The position numbers and the translations under genes were made by a program. The notes under the pieces were generated by a model, which worked only from the letters and a program-made list of their open reading frames with translations, did not search any database and had not been told where the DNA came from. Below, in pieces: positions 13,163 to 31,300 of a stretch of DNA of 64,000 nucleotides. This DNA comes from Dipetalonema caudispina (Eukaryota; Nematoda; Chromadorea; Rhabditida; Onchocercidae), in NCBI GenBank assembly GCA_013365325.1, contig JABVXV010000001.1:1116001-1180000 (forward strand), in the 5' to 3' direction. Position 1 is the stretch's first letter, and every line of letters starts with the position of its first letter.

Positions 13163-13450
13163 AGGAATGCATGTATATCCGCAGATTTACCCTCTTCTCC
13201 GTGGACGCATACACACATACATACACAGAGCAATGCATGCACACTTATAAAACAATAATACTCTTTCATCCGAGTTCATTTTTCTTCAATTGTTGTGAAG
13301 TAAGCATGCGTGTTTACATGTATGCTTGCATTTGTTTGCACTTGCTTTTTTTCTTAAGCCATCGGTTCACTATGCAGTTTGTCATCCTTCCGGTCTTTTC
13401 TATTCGCTTCGGCTTGATGAGCTTAGCCTAAGTGTCGCCTAGTCAGTGAT

Positions 13451-16400
13451 ATCGTCTATTCCGGTTTCACAGCCCATTTAACACTCACTACCAACATCAC
13501 TCCTGTCGGAGCAAGCATTTTACGGATGCGGATATCAGTTATCCAATCCTGAATTGGATGGAAAGTGAATATTTCATGTTGTTAATGCAATGCAGTTCTG
13601 AATGACTCGTACATACGTTATTTGCATCATTTTTGGCCTGCAGTGTATCCAACGCTATTAGTATTAACAATTAGTTAATACTGAAACAGACAGGTATGGC
13701 CAGGAATGTTAGTCGTAACTAGTCATGGTTTTAGAGAAACATTTTCTCGAAAGTATGATCAGTCAAGTAGTTACGGCTGGTCTATCAGATTATATGCTTC
13801 TCGCTTCAGTTTTTTGGTTTACTTTTGATTGTTAGGTCCCTCCTTCTTTGCTTATTTGTCTTTCTTTCCACCGAAATGATACGATACGATATTTAGTGCT
13901 CTTCTCAATAATATTGCGGCTGCAAGAGATGTTCAAGGACTGAGCGTTTAAATGACTTAGATTAAGTGGCCAGAATAAGTGGTTCACTGTCATCGCAGGA
14001 TCTCTAACATCACTCACTTTTGAGGTGGATCTTTTGTTTGGAAGGAACCAGTCAAGTGAAGATACGAATCTGATCAGGTTTCTTTGGGGCTTTTTCTTTT
14101 TTTTTGAACCATTTCCTTTAATGGAATTGTCATAGCGAGTTGAAAAGACACCCAAATATTGTCTTTGTTGCTCATTTGAAGCACAAGCCCACTCAAACAG
14201 AATATAACAGCAAATAAATGTAAACTGCAATAGTCTCTTAAGGTCATCCAATACTTTCACCCAAGAAGGAAAGAGAAGGGTCATTGGAGGAGATTCATTA
14301 TATAAGCTATTTAGCTATCTGCCGATCTCTTCGTTCTTTTAGACCTGATTGTCATCCTCCTTTATTTCAGTAAGCGACAAATTTATGAGCTGAGCTGCAG
14401 GTATTGCTTTTTGCGATGGTGTCATTACACCGAGATTAGACTTCAATAGTGAGCATACATAAGCGTAACACTTTTCTTTCCTACTTCTACAGATTTTGGT
14501 CCTATGCCTTAGGTGTTTCTGTTTTTAATTTCTTGAGTTCTGGTATTTAAGAGAGTTGTAATGGTGCCGACAGTTTTAAAGTCAAAGAAAAGTGAAAATT
14601 CTTGCACAGTCATGAGATTTCGGTGGTTTTCCGGAATTAACTTAGAATAATGTTAGTTTTATTTGATGAGAAAGCACAGGTTGACGGAAAAAATTGTGGA
14701 GTATGGACGTTTGTTTCCAGCTTTCTATTTTCAAAGCATTGCACTGAATGGAAATTGCTTCTACAGCTGAGGGGTGAGAACAAATATAGTCATGCTAAAT
14801 TGAGTTTTCTCGAAATTTCTTAATGCTTAACACCTATTCGCTCAATGGAATTGATTGTTGGGATGGACATAGAGTAAATAGAATGTGCGATGTTACGACG
14901 GGAGTGTAATGCACTTTTAGGTTTACACCTGCACTATTTCTTCCTGGCTACCTTTCGAAAGTCAATTGGATGAAATTGTTTTGGGGCTGTAATAAATTTG
15001 ATATAATGATTGCTTGTGGCAGGTCATTAACTTCTCATTTCTTCTTTCACTGACTATTAATTGCTCTTTATTTGTTTCCATTATCTAATCTTGAAAAAAA
15101 TTGTGGATCATTTTGTTTTGACTTTGTCCTTCAACGCTGTTTTCGTCGTTAATTTTATAGCAGATCATGTTTACTGATATTTTTCGGGAAGATTTGGTAT
15201 AATCGAAGGTGATAGATTTCATATCACTTGTGCTTTCTGTTTCAGTTTATTGGGAAATCCTTCGTATTTCTTTTTAATCATTTACGGTATTTTGAGGTAA
15301 TGGATGGGAACTCATTAGAGAGTTTGGAAACAGTTATTTGTTTTAATTTCAAATTGCTTGTCGCAGCTTTTTAGGCGTATGATATAACGATAATATGCGA
15401 ATTAGTGATTTCAAATAGTTCAATTTTTGCTGCTCATAAGTTGCTATCAATAATTATATATAGATCAGGTAGGCTTTCCAGATGTTAGTAGAATCGGTGC
15501 CAATGACAAATTATTAATATTTAAGGTAAGTTATAGCAATGATTCACGGTACCTTCTCACAATATACTTTTTGAAAGCATTAGGCAATCATAAGTACTTA
15601 AGTTGTTGCTTTTAATTATTCTAAATATACAGGGCGTTCACAGTTTTCTTTCTCAGATTTTTAAATTTGCTATCGGAAGGATCTCTCTTGTCTCTTATCG
15701 TTGGACAGCGATTTTCTTTTATTCTTCCGACTTGTTTTCATCATAAAGTCTTTTGTTTGCGACCACGGCTTATGAGTGATGAGTCCATTTATTTTGAAGA
15801 ATACCAAAAAAAGTCCTTATTAGTTGGGCTACAGCTCTATGCACTGATATTTCTATAGGGGTAGAAGGTAAGCTAAATTCGATTAGTTTAATTTAGGATT
15901 ACTTCGACTATTTCGGTGTATTCTTTCAAGCTCACATATAATAAGATGAAATGGGGTTCGGGACTTCTAGCATCTCATATGGCTGGTATATTGACTGAGA
16001 ATGTATAGTGTTTGTTATTATAGTTCTTCAGAGATCGAATAAAGACGATGGTTCGTTAAACTAGTCACGAAAGGTAATCGGAGCTAGTATCTCAAAAGGA
16101 TTTCCTGGCTCCCGGGAGTTAAAGGATTTCATAAAAGAATCTTACGTAAACGTAAGGATATGCCGCTGCGAATATCTTGTAAATTTTATTTGTATGATTT
16201 AGCGGGATTTGTGGATTTGATAAGTAGGTTTATGGAAAGTTAGGTTTGATCAGACCTTGTTTTGTTTTTTGTGCTGCTTAACGGTATATTGGTTATCGCT
16301 GTCTTTACATCTTCGCTGTTTGTCATCTTATTGAAGCCTTTTTGTGTGCGTTACATGGAGATAATTTGTTTCATCAATCATTGTGGTCTTCGAAGGATTT

Positions 16401-16475
16401 ACTGAGAAATCGCAAACGGCTGGTAGGCAAATCAACTTTTTTTACATGCTTTCAAGTTATGAATGTGCCATTTTT
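13451..16475. other. Region immediately upstream of the Groucho gene, no gene called
   Basis: AT-rich. A 150-codon open frame lies on the minus strand at 13832-14284 but has no recognisable domain and no partner exon. A short + frame at 16342-16545 overlaps the Groucho start in another frame and is a shadow. The 3 kb nearest the Groucho acceptor is the likely proximal promoter or 5' intron. Confidence 0.5.
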
Positions 16476-16495
16476 AGGGTACTCCACACCAAACC
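16476..16495 (+). promoter_or_regulatory. Probable trans-splice acceptor and short 5' leader of the Groucho gene
   Basis: A TTTTTAG acceptor (AG at 16476-16477) lies 18 bases before the ATG at 16496. This fits spliced-leader addition to an 18-base leader. The 18 bases are also in frame (GTPHQT), so an upstream cis-spliced coding exon cannot be excluded. Confidence 0.55.
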
Positions 16496-20247
<3,752 letters not shown>

Positions 20248-22635
20248 TCTCCTTACTATTACTTGACTGTTTTTGTTACCGTGATAAATTGTCATATTTT
20301 TATTGATGAAATATTTTTACTTTATCACTTTGTATCTATTCGTTTTGTCTGTCTCTGCTGTTTACATTGTCTTAGATCTGTTAAACTGGTGTTTGAAAGG
20401 GGACTTTCCTTTTGAAAATATATGACGGCTGCAGTATTTAAACAGGCATTCAAATAAAGATGGCCAGTTAATGGCCTCCCCTATACTAACAAGAGTATAC
20501 CAAATGGCATCTGCGCATTAATTCCTCATTTATTCTCTTGCCTTCACGTATCTGCTAGACTAATCGTTATTAATTTCGAGTCGATGTTGTATTGTACAGA
20601 TTTCGGATGAAGAGACACAGACAAGGAATAAGATGCGATTTTTTCCAATGTTCTTATCATGCAGCACTGAAAGAGGTGAAATAACAAACGAAATGCTTCA
20701 GAGCAAAGGTTTTCACTTGTAAAACTCACGAATTATGTTTCCCGTGTATTTTTGTGGAACAGCTTCAATCCCTATCTTCTTGAACTAAGTTCAAGCATAC
20801 CAATTTTCGATTTTCAGTTGTCACTACCATTCTCGATCGTACAGAAAGCTCAATACGATAGATTAAGGTAGGAAAAACAGAAGTAGCAGTAAAATATAAA
20901 ATGAACGTATGGTTTTGCTCTCCTCCTCTATCTTGAACCAAAATCCCATACGAATCCACTCGAGCTTGAACTATCTACAGACCATTTAGGAGTTTTTAGC
21001 GTATTTGGTCATTCACTGACTGATGCAAAGTGATTAAAAAAGATCTCAAATGAGTGTAGTGCTGGAATGAAATCTGAACATTGGTCATATTTTTTTTTGT
21101 TCTTAGAATGCAGCTCAGCTAGGTAAAGCTGGAGTTGTGTTCTAGACATTAATATAATTCCTCTTCTGAGTTGCTTTTGCGCCATCATACTATCCCATAA
21201 CCTGTGCAAATTAACGTTTGTCTCGAGATTGCAAGTTGGACATAAGTCAGTGTCTCCAATATGTAGGAAGTGGGAGAGGGATGTTGCCCAGCACGGGTTT
21301 GCAGCGCAAACGCATTCCATCCGTTTTCTTTTTTTGTCGTCGATTTCATTGTTGATATCGGGAAATTCCCTACTTTTATAATTTCTGCTTGATTTGTGTT
21401 GTAATACTTCCTAACTATTGGTCATGAAAAGTTAATTTCAGTATGACCCTGACTTCGTAATTGTTGGTTCCATTTTTCACTCGGTCAGGACCGCCCATCA
21501 TTACTCGTTACTTTTAGTCATTGTTTTCACCAATTCACGTTGTTTTACTTAAGCATGAAGACAGTTTCGATTTCCACTGAATTTCGCACTGTTAAATGTT
21601 TTTCCTCACTTGTTACGTCACGCTCAACCGAATACCACTTCCAATTTATAAAGACTAAGAAGAAACGGCGGATCGCTCTTTCGCATATAGTCCTCCCTTC
21701 CCCCCATTCAGCATAACATTTATGGTAAAGCTTATTATGATTTTAACCACACAGCAAGAATTTATCCTGTTATTCCATCTTTGTTGTTCGCTTTTCGAAT
21801 TTGAGGCTGAGGGAGGATGGCAAACCAAAAATTGGACGGTATAGTGTCTCATGCAAGACATCACGCATCGCGAATAAGTTTGTTTATAAAGGTTGCGAAA
21901 CAACAAAATAAGTTGTAAATAATGAAAAACAATTTGAAGTGATACTTACAGGTTTGTGTCAGTTAATTAACGCACATTCATCACAGACATTCTGTCTTTC
22001 CAAAGTATGCAGTTCAGTTTCCATGAAGGAATACCGTGAAAAAAGCAGGAGGTAAAAAATATCCCTCCGGGGAAGAGTATTGAACCTACGTCATCTCATG
22101 AAAACAGTAAAATGAAGATTAGAAAACGTCAGATGCCGAGAGATTAATGACGTAGAAGATTGAGTAGGGAGGAAGTCCCTAACTGGAGACCTGACTGTAT
22201 ATTGCGTGATATTGATAAGCTTCAGGAAAGCTTAAGCAATGAAATGAAAATACGAATAGACGAACGAACTTACTACCCCCTTCCGCTCAACCACAACTGT
22301 TGACCCTACTGATTAGAAATGTATAAAGGGAACTGAGATATAGCGTACAAGAATCGTCAGATCCCACAATCCGGACAGGCATACGCCGGCCTACTAGGCT
22401 TTTAGAGTAGAGCAATCTCTGTAAAACAACTCGGGAGGTTTTTTCACCAGAGATTACGTTAGTAGAAACTAAACAAGTACCATCAAGTTTCTGAAAATAC
22501 CAACATCATTTTTGGATAAGCTTCAATGCTAGCAAGCTGTGTTTTAGTAATTTTGTGTCCCCTAACGTCCTACGTTCAATGCGCAATATCATGTCTTCAA
22601 ATCATATTAAATGCTACAGAATTTGAATGGATGGA
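20248..22635. other. Convergent intergenic region between groucho and sec-11 3' ends
   Basis: About 2.4 kb with both genes' 3' UTRs at its edges. No exon chain is seen. The one open frame with unusual residues is on the minus strand at 21009-21320 and is listed separately as a possible retroelement fossil. No tRNA or other RNA gene is recognised. Confidence 0.6.
21009..21320 (-). pseudogene. Possible fragment of a non-LTR retrotransposon C-terminus (weak)
   Basis: A 103-codon open frame contains LSHFLHIGDTDLCPTCNLET followed by NVNLHRLWDSMMAQKQLRR. The order small hydrophobic motif, C-x2-C, E-T, H-R-L, basic stretch loosely follows the cysteine/histidine motif at the end of many LINE-type polymerases (C..C....ET..HLL..C....R), but the final Cys is missing and no polymerase domain is found upstream. 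It may equally be a chance open frame. Confidence 0.2.
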
Positions 22636-23929
22636 CTACCCCTCTCTGTGCAGAATAACGAAAGCACCTAAAGCCATTAAAACCGCATATTTCAATTTAG
22701 GATAATCATTCATCAGTATTGTGACCATCCCAATATAGGGTACAAATCCCTTTGCTCGACCAACAACGTCTTTTCGTGTTAACCAGAACTGTCCCGATGC
22801 GTAGAGACCTCGATCGTCGACCTAAAAAAGAGTATTGTTAAAAAATATAACACTAAACTATTTCTAAATACAATTTACAACATAAAAGAATAATAATATA
22901 TGCAGGTAAGAAAATTATCTGCTATATGGTCGAAAAAAGTGTTGCTCGGATTCAATATGGAAGTAAATTTAGAGACCCTAGAATGACTTCGAAACAGAGA
23001 CTGCATTCATGATGACCCTCAGAATTCCCGGTATACACGTTATTTGGTCGATTCAGGATCAAGTTTGATTTTTTACTAAATCAGTATCCTCCAGAGGAGA
23101 GAGAAAAAAGGCCTACTGGTAATCTGAAAATTGACTAAGCCTGACACTTTCTGATACGCTTGTGGGAACATATATATTGATGGTCTACTGAAAGAAATTT
23201 ACAAATAATTATTTCAGATTAGAATGAAATTTCCGATACAAAAATTTTTTAGCGAACCATTGCAAATCATCACCTGATTATTATCTCCTTTCGTCAAGAA
23301 TTTTGTTTCTTCATTGCTTTTCTCATGGACTTTGATAACTCGATGCACGATTGGAATATCACGCCCCTCAATTTTAAATACCGTAATGTCGCCAGCTCTG
23401 ATCGGGTCCGAATCATCATTTGTTAGCAACAACAAATCACCTCTGCAAACTTGTGATAACTATATCATTGTAGAATCATATCTGCCTATTTAAAACTGTA
23501 AATATTTCATGTCTTAGACAGTACAATAATTTGTTATTGCGAGGTCTCACTCTTAGATGCTTAAAAAATGGATAAAAGTAAGCCTTGTTTTTGAATTTCT
23601 TCCCTGAAATTGTCCCATAATAATTCCATACTTACTTTTGCAGTATAGGAGCAAGTGCAAAGGAAGATGGAGATAAGGTAACCAAGGTGCATGTGAGAAC
23701 AGTACTAATGTTAAATGCCAAAGGATTCAGAGTACCTGTAGAATGCAGGCTCCATGGAACCAGATAACACAACCACAATGGGACTTTCCGAACCAGTAAT
23801 AACCATCAACCCCTTCCAAATCATCAAGGCTGAAGAAACAATCATTGCGAAGTTCAGGCCCTGATACAATAGCTGCCTGATATTCATTCGTCTTACCTCA
23901 TCGAATATTTGCAAATTCCAGACACTCAT
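22636..23929 (-). CDS. sec-11: SEC11, catalytic subunit of the ER signal peptidase complex
   Basis: SEC11 cleaves N-terminal signal peptides from proteins entering the ER. Exons in transcript order: 23929-23736, 23442-23274, 22821-22636, giving 182 aa (human SEC11A is 179). It is a single-pass membrane protein, with the hydrophobic segment at about residues 25-44 after a charged start ([15 protein letters not shown]). The serine peptidase motif SGSMEP places the catalytic Ser at 58; His98 is in IPIVHRV; the catalytic Asp lies in TKGDNN (118) or VDDRG (124), all as in the eukaryotic SEC11 family. The C-terminus ([20 protein letters not shown], then a hydrophobic tail ending HREG) matches human closely. 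It lies about 0.8 kb downstream of rpb-7 on the same strand. A CTTCAG acceptor 17 bases upstream of the ATG suggests trans-splicing. Confidence 0.97.
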
Positions 23930-23948
23930 TCCAGATATGGGACTTCCT
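23930..23948 (-). promoter_or_regulatory. Probable trans-splice acceptor and 17-base leader of sec-11
   Basis: On the minus strand the sequence reads CCTTCAG (AG at 23948-23947) followed by a 17-base leader and ATG. This is the site expected for processing a downstream gene of a polycistronic rpb-7/sec-11 transcript, or simply for SL1 addition. Confidence 0.5.
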
Positions 23949-24745
23949 GAAGGAGAAAATCTTTAACATCAAAACAAATAGATTAACAGCAGATTGAAAG
24001 AATTTAGTAGACTTAATAGAATTTTACAAATATTTATTTATATGGCGAAATAGCCTACTTAGACAATGACACTTTCGGAACACATCATTTTTCATTGCAG
24101 AAATTAAATATAAATAAACAACTTAATCATGAGAAATGTACACTTCAATGAGAACAAAGAGACCAGAACAATAGAACAAGAAATGTATACTACAAAAAAT
24201 AAACTTTTCAGTTATTTGCTGGTATGAGAATCTTTAAGACATTCAGTGGATTCAACTTCGTAAACAGATTTAAAGGAAGAGTCACAAGTCAGGATTAGAC
24301 CTATCCAATACCTGTACCACAAACAAAAAGGAAGCAGCGCTTTACATAGTTTCTAGGACAACTAAACATGAAAAAGAGTAATTTATGTCACATTTTAAAT
24401 CGGGCTGAACCACGCAATTTCGATGTTATTCACGATATTATTGGCATTCTAACCATATAAGAACAAAACTCCAAGGTACTAGTAGCATCTCCAGTGCAAA
24501 AATATTATAAACTCCCCATGGAAAATCAATGTTAAATAATCAGTAAAGCTAACCTCCACAAATATTAATTTATAGACGACATATACTATCTGATGACTTA
24601 CTGTATTTTTAACCGCGACCACTAAATTTGATTTTTTCTTTTGTAATAATATGACAAAGATCAGAGACAATAAATACATAACAATGTAATATAGAGCCTC
24701 AAGTATGCATGTCATTTAAAATAATAACTCAAGAAGAAAAATGGA
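23949..24745 (-). other. Spacer between rpb-7 and sec-11
   Basis: About 0.8 kb, AT-rich, with no open frame that looks real. It contains the rpb-7 3' UTR and whatever separates the two genes. It is longer than a typical C. elegans operon gap of 100-400 bases but still short for this window. Confidence 0.5.
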
Positions 24746-27577
<2,832 letters not shown>

Positions 27578-28394
27578 TTGCTCTTGAAAATCATTTTGTG
27601 TTATTTGTTTGCGAAATATGAATTGATACTGAGGATAAAATGGAGATAAATTTTGTTATTTGTTGTTGTGCTTTTCGGAACATTGTTTTGCAATTCTGCG
27701 GCATGAAATTTACATGAAAAGCAAAAGTATGAAGCAAATTTGATGAAGAGTATCACGGATTTTGTAGAGGGCGTGAACCGACTTTATAGATTTTCAATAG
27801 TTACAATCATTATTAACAATTAATCGAACTGATGAATGTTATTGATGTTGGATGGTGTTGGCGTCACTTGGATATAGCTGCGCTCTTAGTTTTATGAAAC
27901 GTGGATCTGGATAGATTTTGTTAAAGGCATAACTTATTGAATTTTCAAGGGGAAGTGACAAAGGACTTGGCAGCAATTTTTGATTTTATAGAGTATGATG
28001 GTGAAGCGCCTGTGAGAAGGACTTTGTTTTACATTTTTTATTGTTGTGGGTCTTCTAAAAAAAAGGCATTGGTGCCAGGTTTATGCGGTCATCTTCAATA
28101 TATTATGAAACTGAAATATCCATATAAAAATAGGAGGAAGAGTGTTTGTTGTCTTTACTCAGCAAAAGCCATTGAAACATGTCAATCTCCTAGTAAATGG
28201 TTGTTGACATCTATCCTTGCATTCCTAGTTTTACAATTAGCTCTTAGAAAGGAGATTCATAGAAATAGAGATTTTTGTTCATTTCACTTTAGTGACTCCC
28301 TTTCTCTGCAGTTACACAATTTGGAAGAAAGTTGTCTGTTTCAGGTCTACTGCAGAAATTTTGAATATTAATAATTCGCTTGAATTTTATGTGA
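27578..28394 (+). other. Intergenic region between rps-22 and the TMX3-like gene
   Basis: Both neighbours are on the + strand. It contains a 144-codon open frame (27937-28371), listed separately, and, near its right end, an acceptor-like GTTTCAG (AG 28343-28344) about 50 bases before the TMX3 start. Confidence 0.5.
27937..28371 (+). CDS. Unrecognised 144-codon open frame, status doubtful
   Basis: This is among the longest single open frames in the window outside recognised genes. It begins MNFQGEVTKDLAAIFDFIEY and has a Cys-rich middle (IFYCCGSSKK, SVCCLYSAKA) and a hydrophobic segment near residues 89-103 (LLTSILAFLVLQLAL). I recognise no family. Codon content is close to surrounding AT-rich DNA, and at this stop-codon density an open frame this long could arise by chance about once in several windows. 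It ends just before the TMX3-like start, so it may simply be the 5' flank or UTR of that gene. Confidence 0.2.
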   Translation: MNFQGEVTKDLAAIFDFIEYDGEAPVRRTLFYIFYCCGSSKKKALVPGLCGHLQYIMKLKYPYKNRRKSVCCLYSAKAIETCQSPSKWLLTSILAFLVLQLALRKEIHRNRDFCSFHFSDSLSLQLHNLEESCLFQVYCRNFEY

Positions 28395-31300
28395 ATGTGG
28401 TTGTTGGATTGTTGCACCAATGGACTACTAATATTTGTCACACTGCAAATTATAAATAATGTTCAAGCAACAAATATACCATCACAAGTGATTGAACTGA
28501 ACGATAAATTCCTTCAGGTCAAGAACGATGGCCTATGGTTTGTTGACGTACGAGATGTTTCCAATGATTTTAAAATTGGGTGGGAAAATTTTGAAATTTA
28601 ATCGTCGATTGTTGCAATTAATTTGATTATTACGAAGTCCTAGAACATATTTCTTCCCATTTCTGGAACAGTAGTTGGTAAATTAGCTGTGAATGCATGA
28701 CGTACTAAGATATGCATTTTTTTTATAGCTAATGGTCTAACGACACAACTCTGAGTTTACCAGTTACATAACCCCTCTGATACTGATACTGTAGTTTCAT
28801 ATGTATCAGAACACAAATGCGAAGAACTGCATTTTTTGACGTATATAGTATTTTCGATTTGTAAAGTGTATCTGTTATTTATTTTCAGTTTTATGCTCCG
28901 TGGTGTGCATACTGCAAGCGTTTGACTCCAATTTGGGAGCACGTTGGTCATGCATTAGCCGATCGTCAATCCCTTGTTCGCGTTGCTAAATTGGACTGCA
29001 CTCGTTACACGAATACTGCATCGGCTTTGAATATTCGAGGATATCCGACGATTATTTTGTAAGTTTTAACTGTTCATTATAAGAACATGAAACAAAACAT
29101 TCTGTGATGAAGAATTTCATCCTTTCTAAAATTTTTTAGTTTCGAATTGCCTTTTTTTAATTCCATTTAGATCTTCCTGCATTTCAAAATTAAATTTCAT
29201 TAACTTATTCATTTGTCATTTTCATATATTTATAGTTTTCGGCATGGAAAGGAAATGGTTTACGAAGGCGAAAGAAAAAAAGAAGCAATTATTGACTTTG
29301 CAGTAAAAGCAGCTGGTCCCATGGTGGGTATCATCGAAAATGTTCAGCAATTATCGCAGGTTTTTTTTCTTCCTTTCACACTTCAATTTAATAACCGTTT
29401 AAGTGTCGCTTGAAAGTCGCTCGTGGATTCTTTACAATTGTTCTGAAGTATCTCATATTTCGTTCATGGACAAAAATTTAAGATTGATTCTTGATTTTAG
29501 TGGCGAACCAATAGAGTTTTGTGCGACTCACATGTGCTTTATCAGTAGTCACCCTTCGTACATAATGCATATTCTAGATGCGAAGGAATATGAAAGAGCC
29601 ATTTTTTGTGTATGTGGAAGGAAATCAGGATTCTCAGTTTCTTGAATTATTTGACAACTACAGCAATGTCGCCGAAATGTTGTTTTCGTCGACGCGATTT
29701 TATCGGGCGAAGAGAGATGTATTACCAAAAGCTGTTTCAGTTCCTGAAATCCCATCAGTTCTCGTTTTCAAAGATAATGAATATTTAACTTATAAGAGAG
29801 AAGGTGATTCATTCAATTTTTATTGTTATTCCTGCGTTTTTTTTTTTTTTTTTGGTTAAATATAATCTAATTACTATGCTGTGGACTACCATTTATTAGT
29901 AAGCAGTATATTCTGACTGTCAAAGCTTATTTTATAGGAAAATAGTGATGTACTCAGAAAAGAATAGGGAATTAATAATTATTAGAATTGGAAGTGAAAG
30001 TTATATAGTTTGGTAAATAAGTTACTTTCAGATGAAATGGTTCTCTTTTCTTTCCAGGAAGAAGTTTAAGTGATTGGATTCACAGCGAACGCTGGTCTTT
30101 AATACCGCTTGTTGCCTCAACAAATGTCAAGGAAGTTGGAAGAATGCGAATGCTAGTTTTGGCCATCGTAAATATGGTTGAGAGGAGAAACCGTACAACG
30201 CAAGTGGGAAAGTTTGTTTCAACAGAATTGAAAATTTTGGAGTCATAAACATTTCAGATTCTTTCTTTATCAGATTTTTTTTAACTACGAAGACTTTTGA
30301 AGTTTCTAATTTCCGATCACCGCTGGTTTTATTCGATCCTTTTAATCCGTTTAGTTTTAATTGAATTATTTAGATTCTTTTCATTGGTCACTAATGCAGC
30401 CCAAATGGTTCGTAAAGATTCCTATCTTTCAAATATTTTCCAGTTTGGATGGTTGGACGGTAATGAAATAGCAAATAATGTTGTTTTGGGTACTGTAAAT
30501 CAACCAGGCAAGTAATATTTACATGTTTTTCTCAAATTTGATCTTATTTCTTCGTTTTTGGTTTTTTTGCTAATTATGCTACCCCTGTTATGAATGGGAA
30601 AAAAATTATTTTTTCCAGTGCCCTGAAATGGATTTCACTCTGTACTGAAATCTGAAGACTTAATATTCCTGTACTGTCTTCATTAAACTATGGTCAGTAG
30701 TATCAGAAGGAAAAATGTATTTGGCTTTAAAGATGTGCCAATAGCAGTTCTTTTCTCTGTTTAGGTTTACTGGTTTTCAACGTTACAAGTTATGAATATT
30801 ATTCAAGTAGTGATGCTGTAAATGTTATGACCGAGAAAAGTATTGTTTCATTCTTGGAACGAATAGCAGCAGGTGATGTACCACCACTTGGAGGACGTTC
30901 ATTATCGCAGCGAATCAAACGCCTATGTTTTGAGGTATTGTATTTTTCAAATTTTGATTCACTTTTAAGCGACAAATTTTCAGTTGTTCGAAATCAGGTA
31001 TTTTTTCAAGTAATCAAGCAAATCCTCATTTTGATTTTCAGCATCTTTTCGACATTTCTTCAGCTACTTTCTCAGCTCTAATGCAGTCTTTATTGGTATT
31101 GTAGTTTATTACCTAATGCTAAAAGAACCATGGGGCTGTGGTTTATGAATTTATGGTTCAGAAGTTATGTGGTAGATATACTTAACAGTAAGTTATTGGG
31201 AATAGGTAGGAGGTAGATTTTATCATACAAATCAACTGTAATTTCATTTTCCAAAATGCATATAACTTGGAAATTAATGTTCCTAAGAAACAAATGAACA

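Larger units (their letters stand above)
12420..13450. promoter_or_regulatory. GC-richer block with Z-DNA-prone palindrome and (CA)n tract
   Basis: Base composition rises relative to both sides. The block contains an alternating purine-pyrimidine stretch (12741-12779) and a (CA)n microsatellite (13079-13162). A 112-codon open frame on + (12458-12796) starts MTAAEVEYWLAASEIEIAMI but degrades into His/Val repeats encoded by the alternating tract, so I do not call it a gene. The block sits about 3.3 kb upstream of the Groucho start and is a reasonable candidate upstream control region; that role is inference only. Confidence 0.3.

Noticed and set aside
13045..13269. Cys-Val and Thr-His repeat proteins on both strands
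   Set aside because: They are simply translations of the (CA)n microsatellite.
22050..22160. tRNA-like motif around GAACCTACGTC
   Set aside because: The minus strand has a GGTTCAA-like B box, but no matching A box or cloverleaf could be drawn.
22636..23929. Mitochondrial inner-membrane peptidase (IMP) as the identity of the SEC11 gene
   Set aside because: The catalytic base is His (IPIVHRV) rather than Lys as in IMP and bacterial enzymes, and the sequence follows SEC11 end to end.
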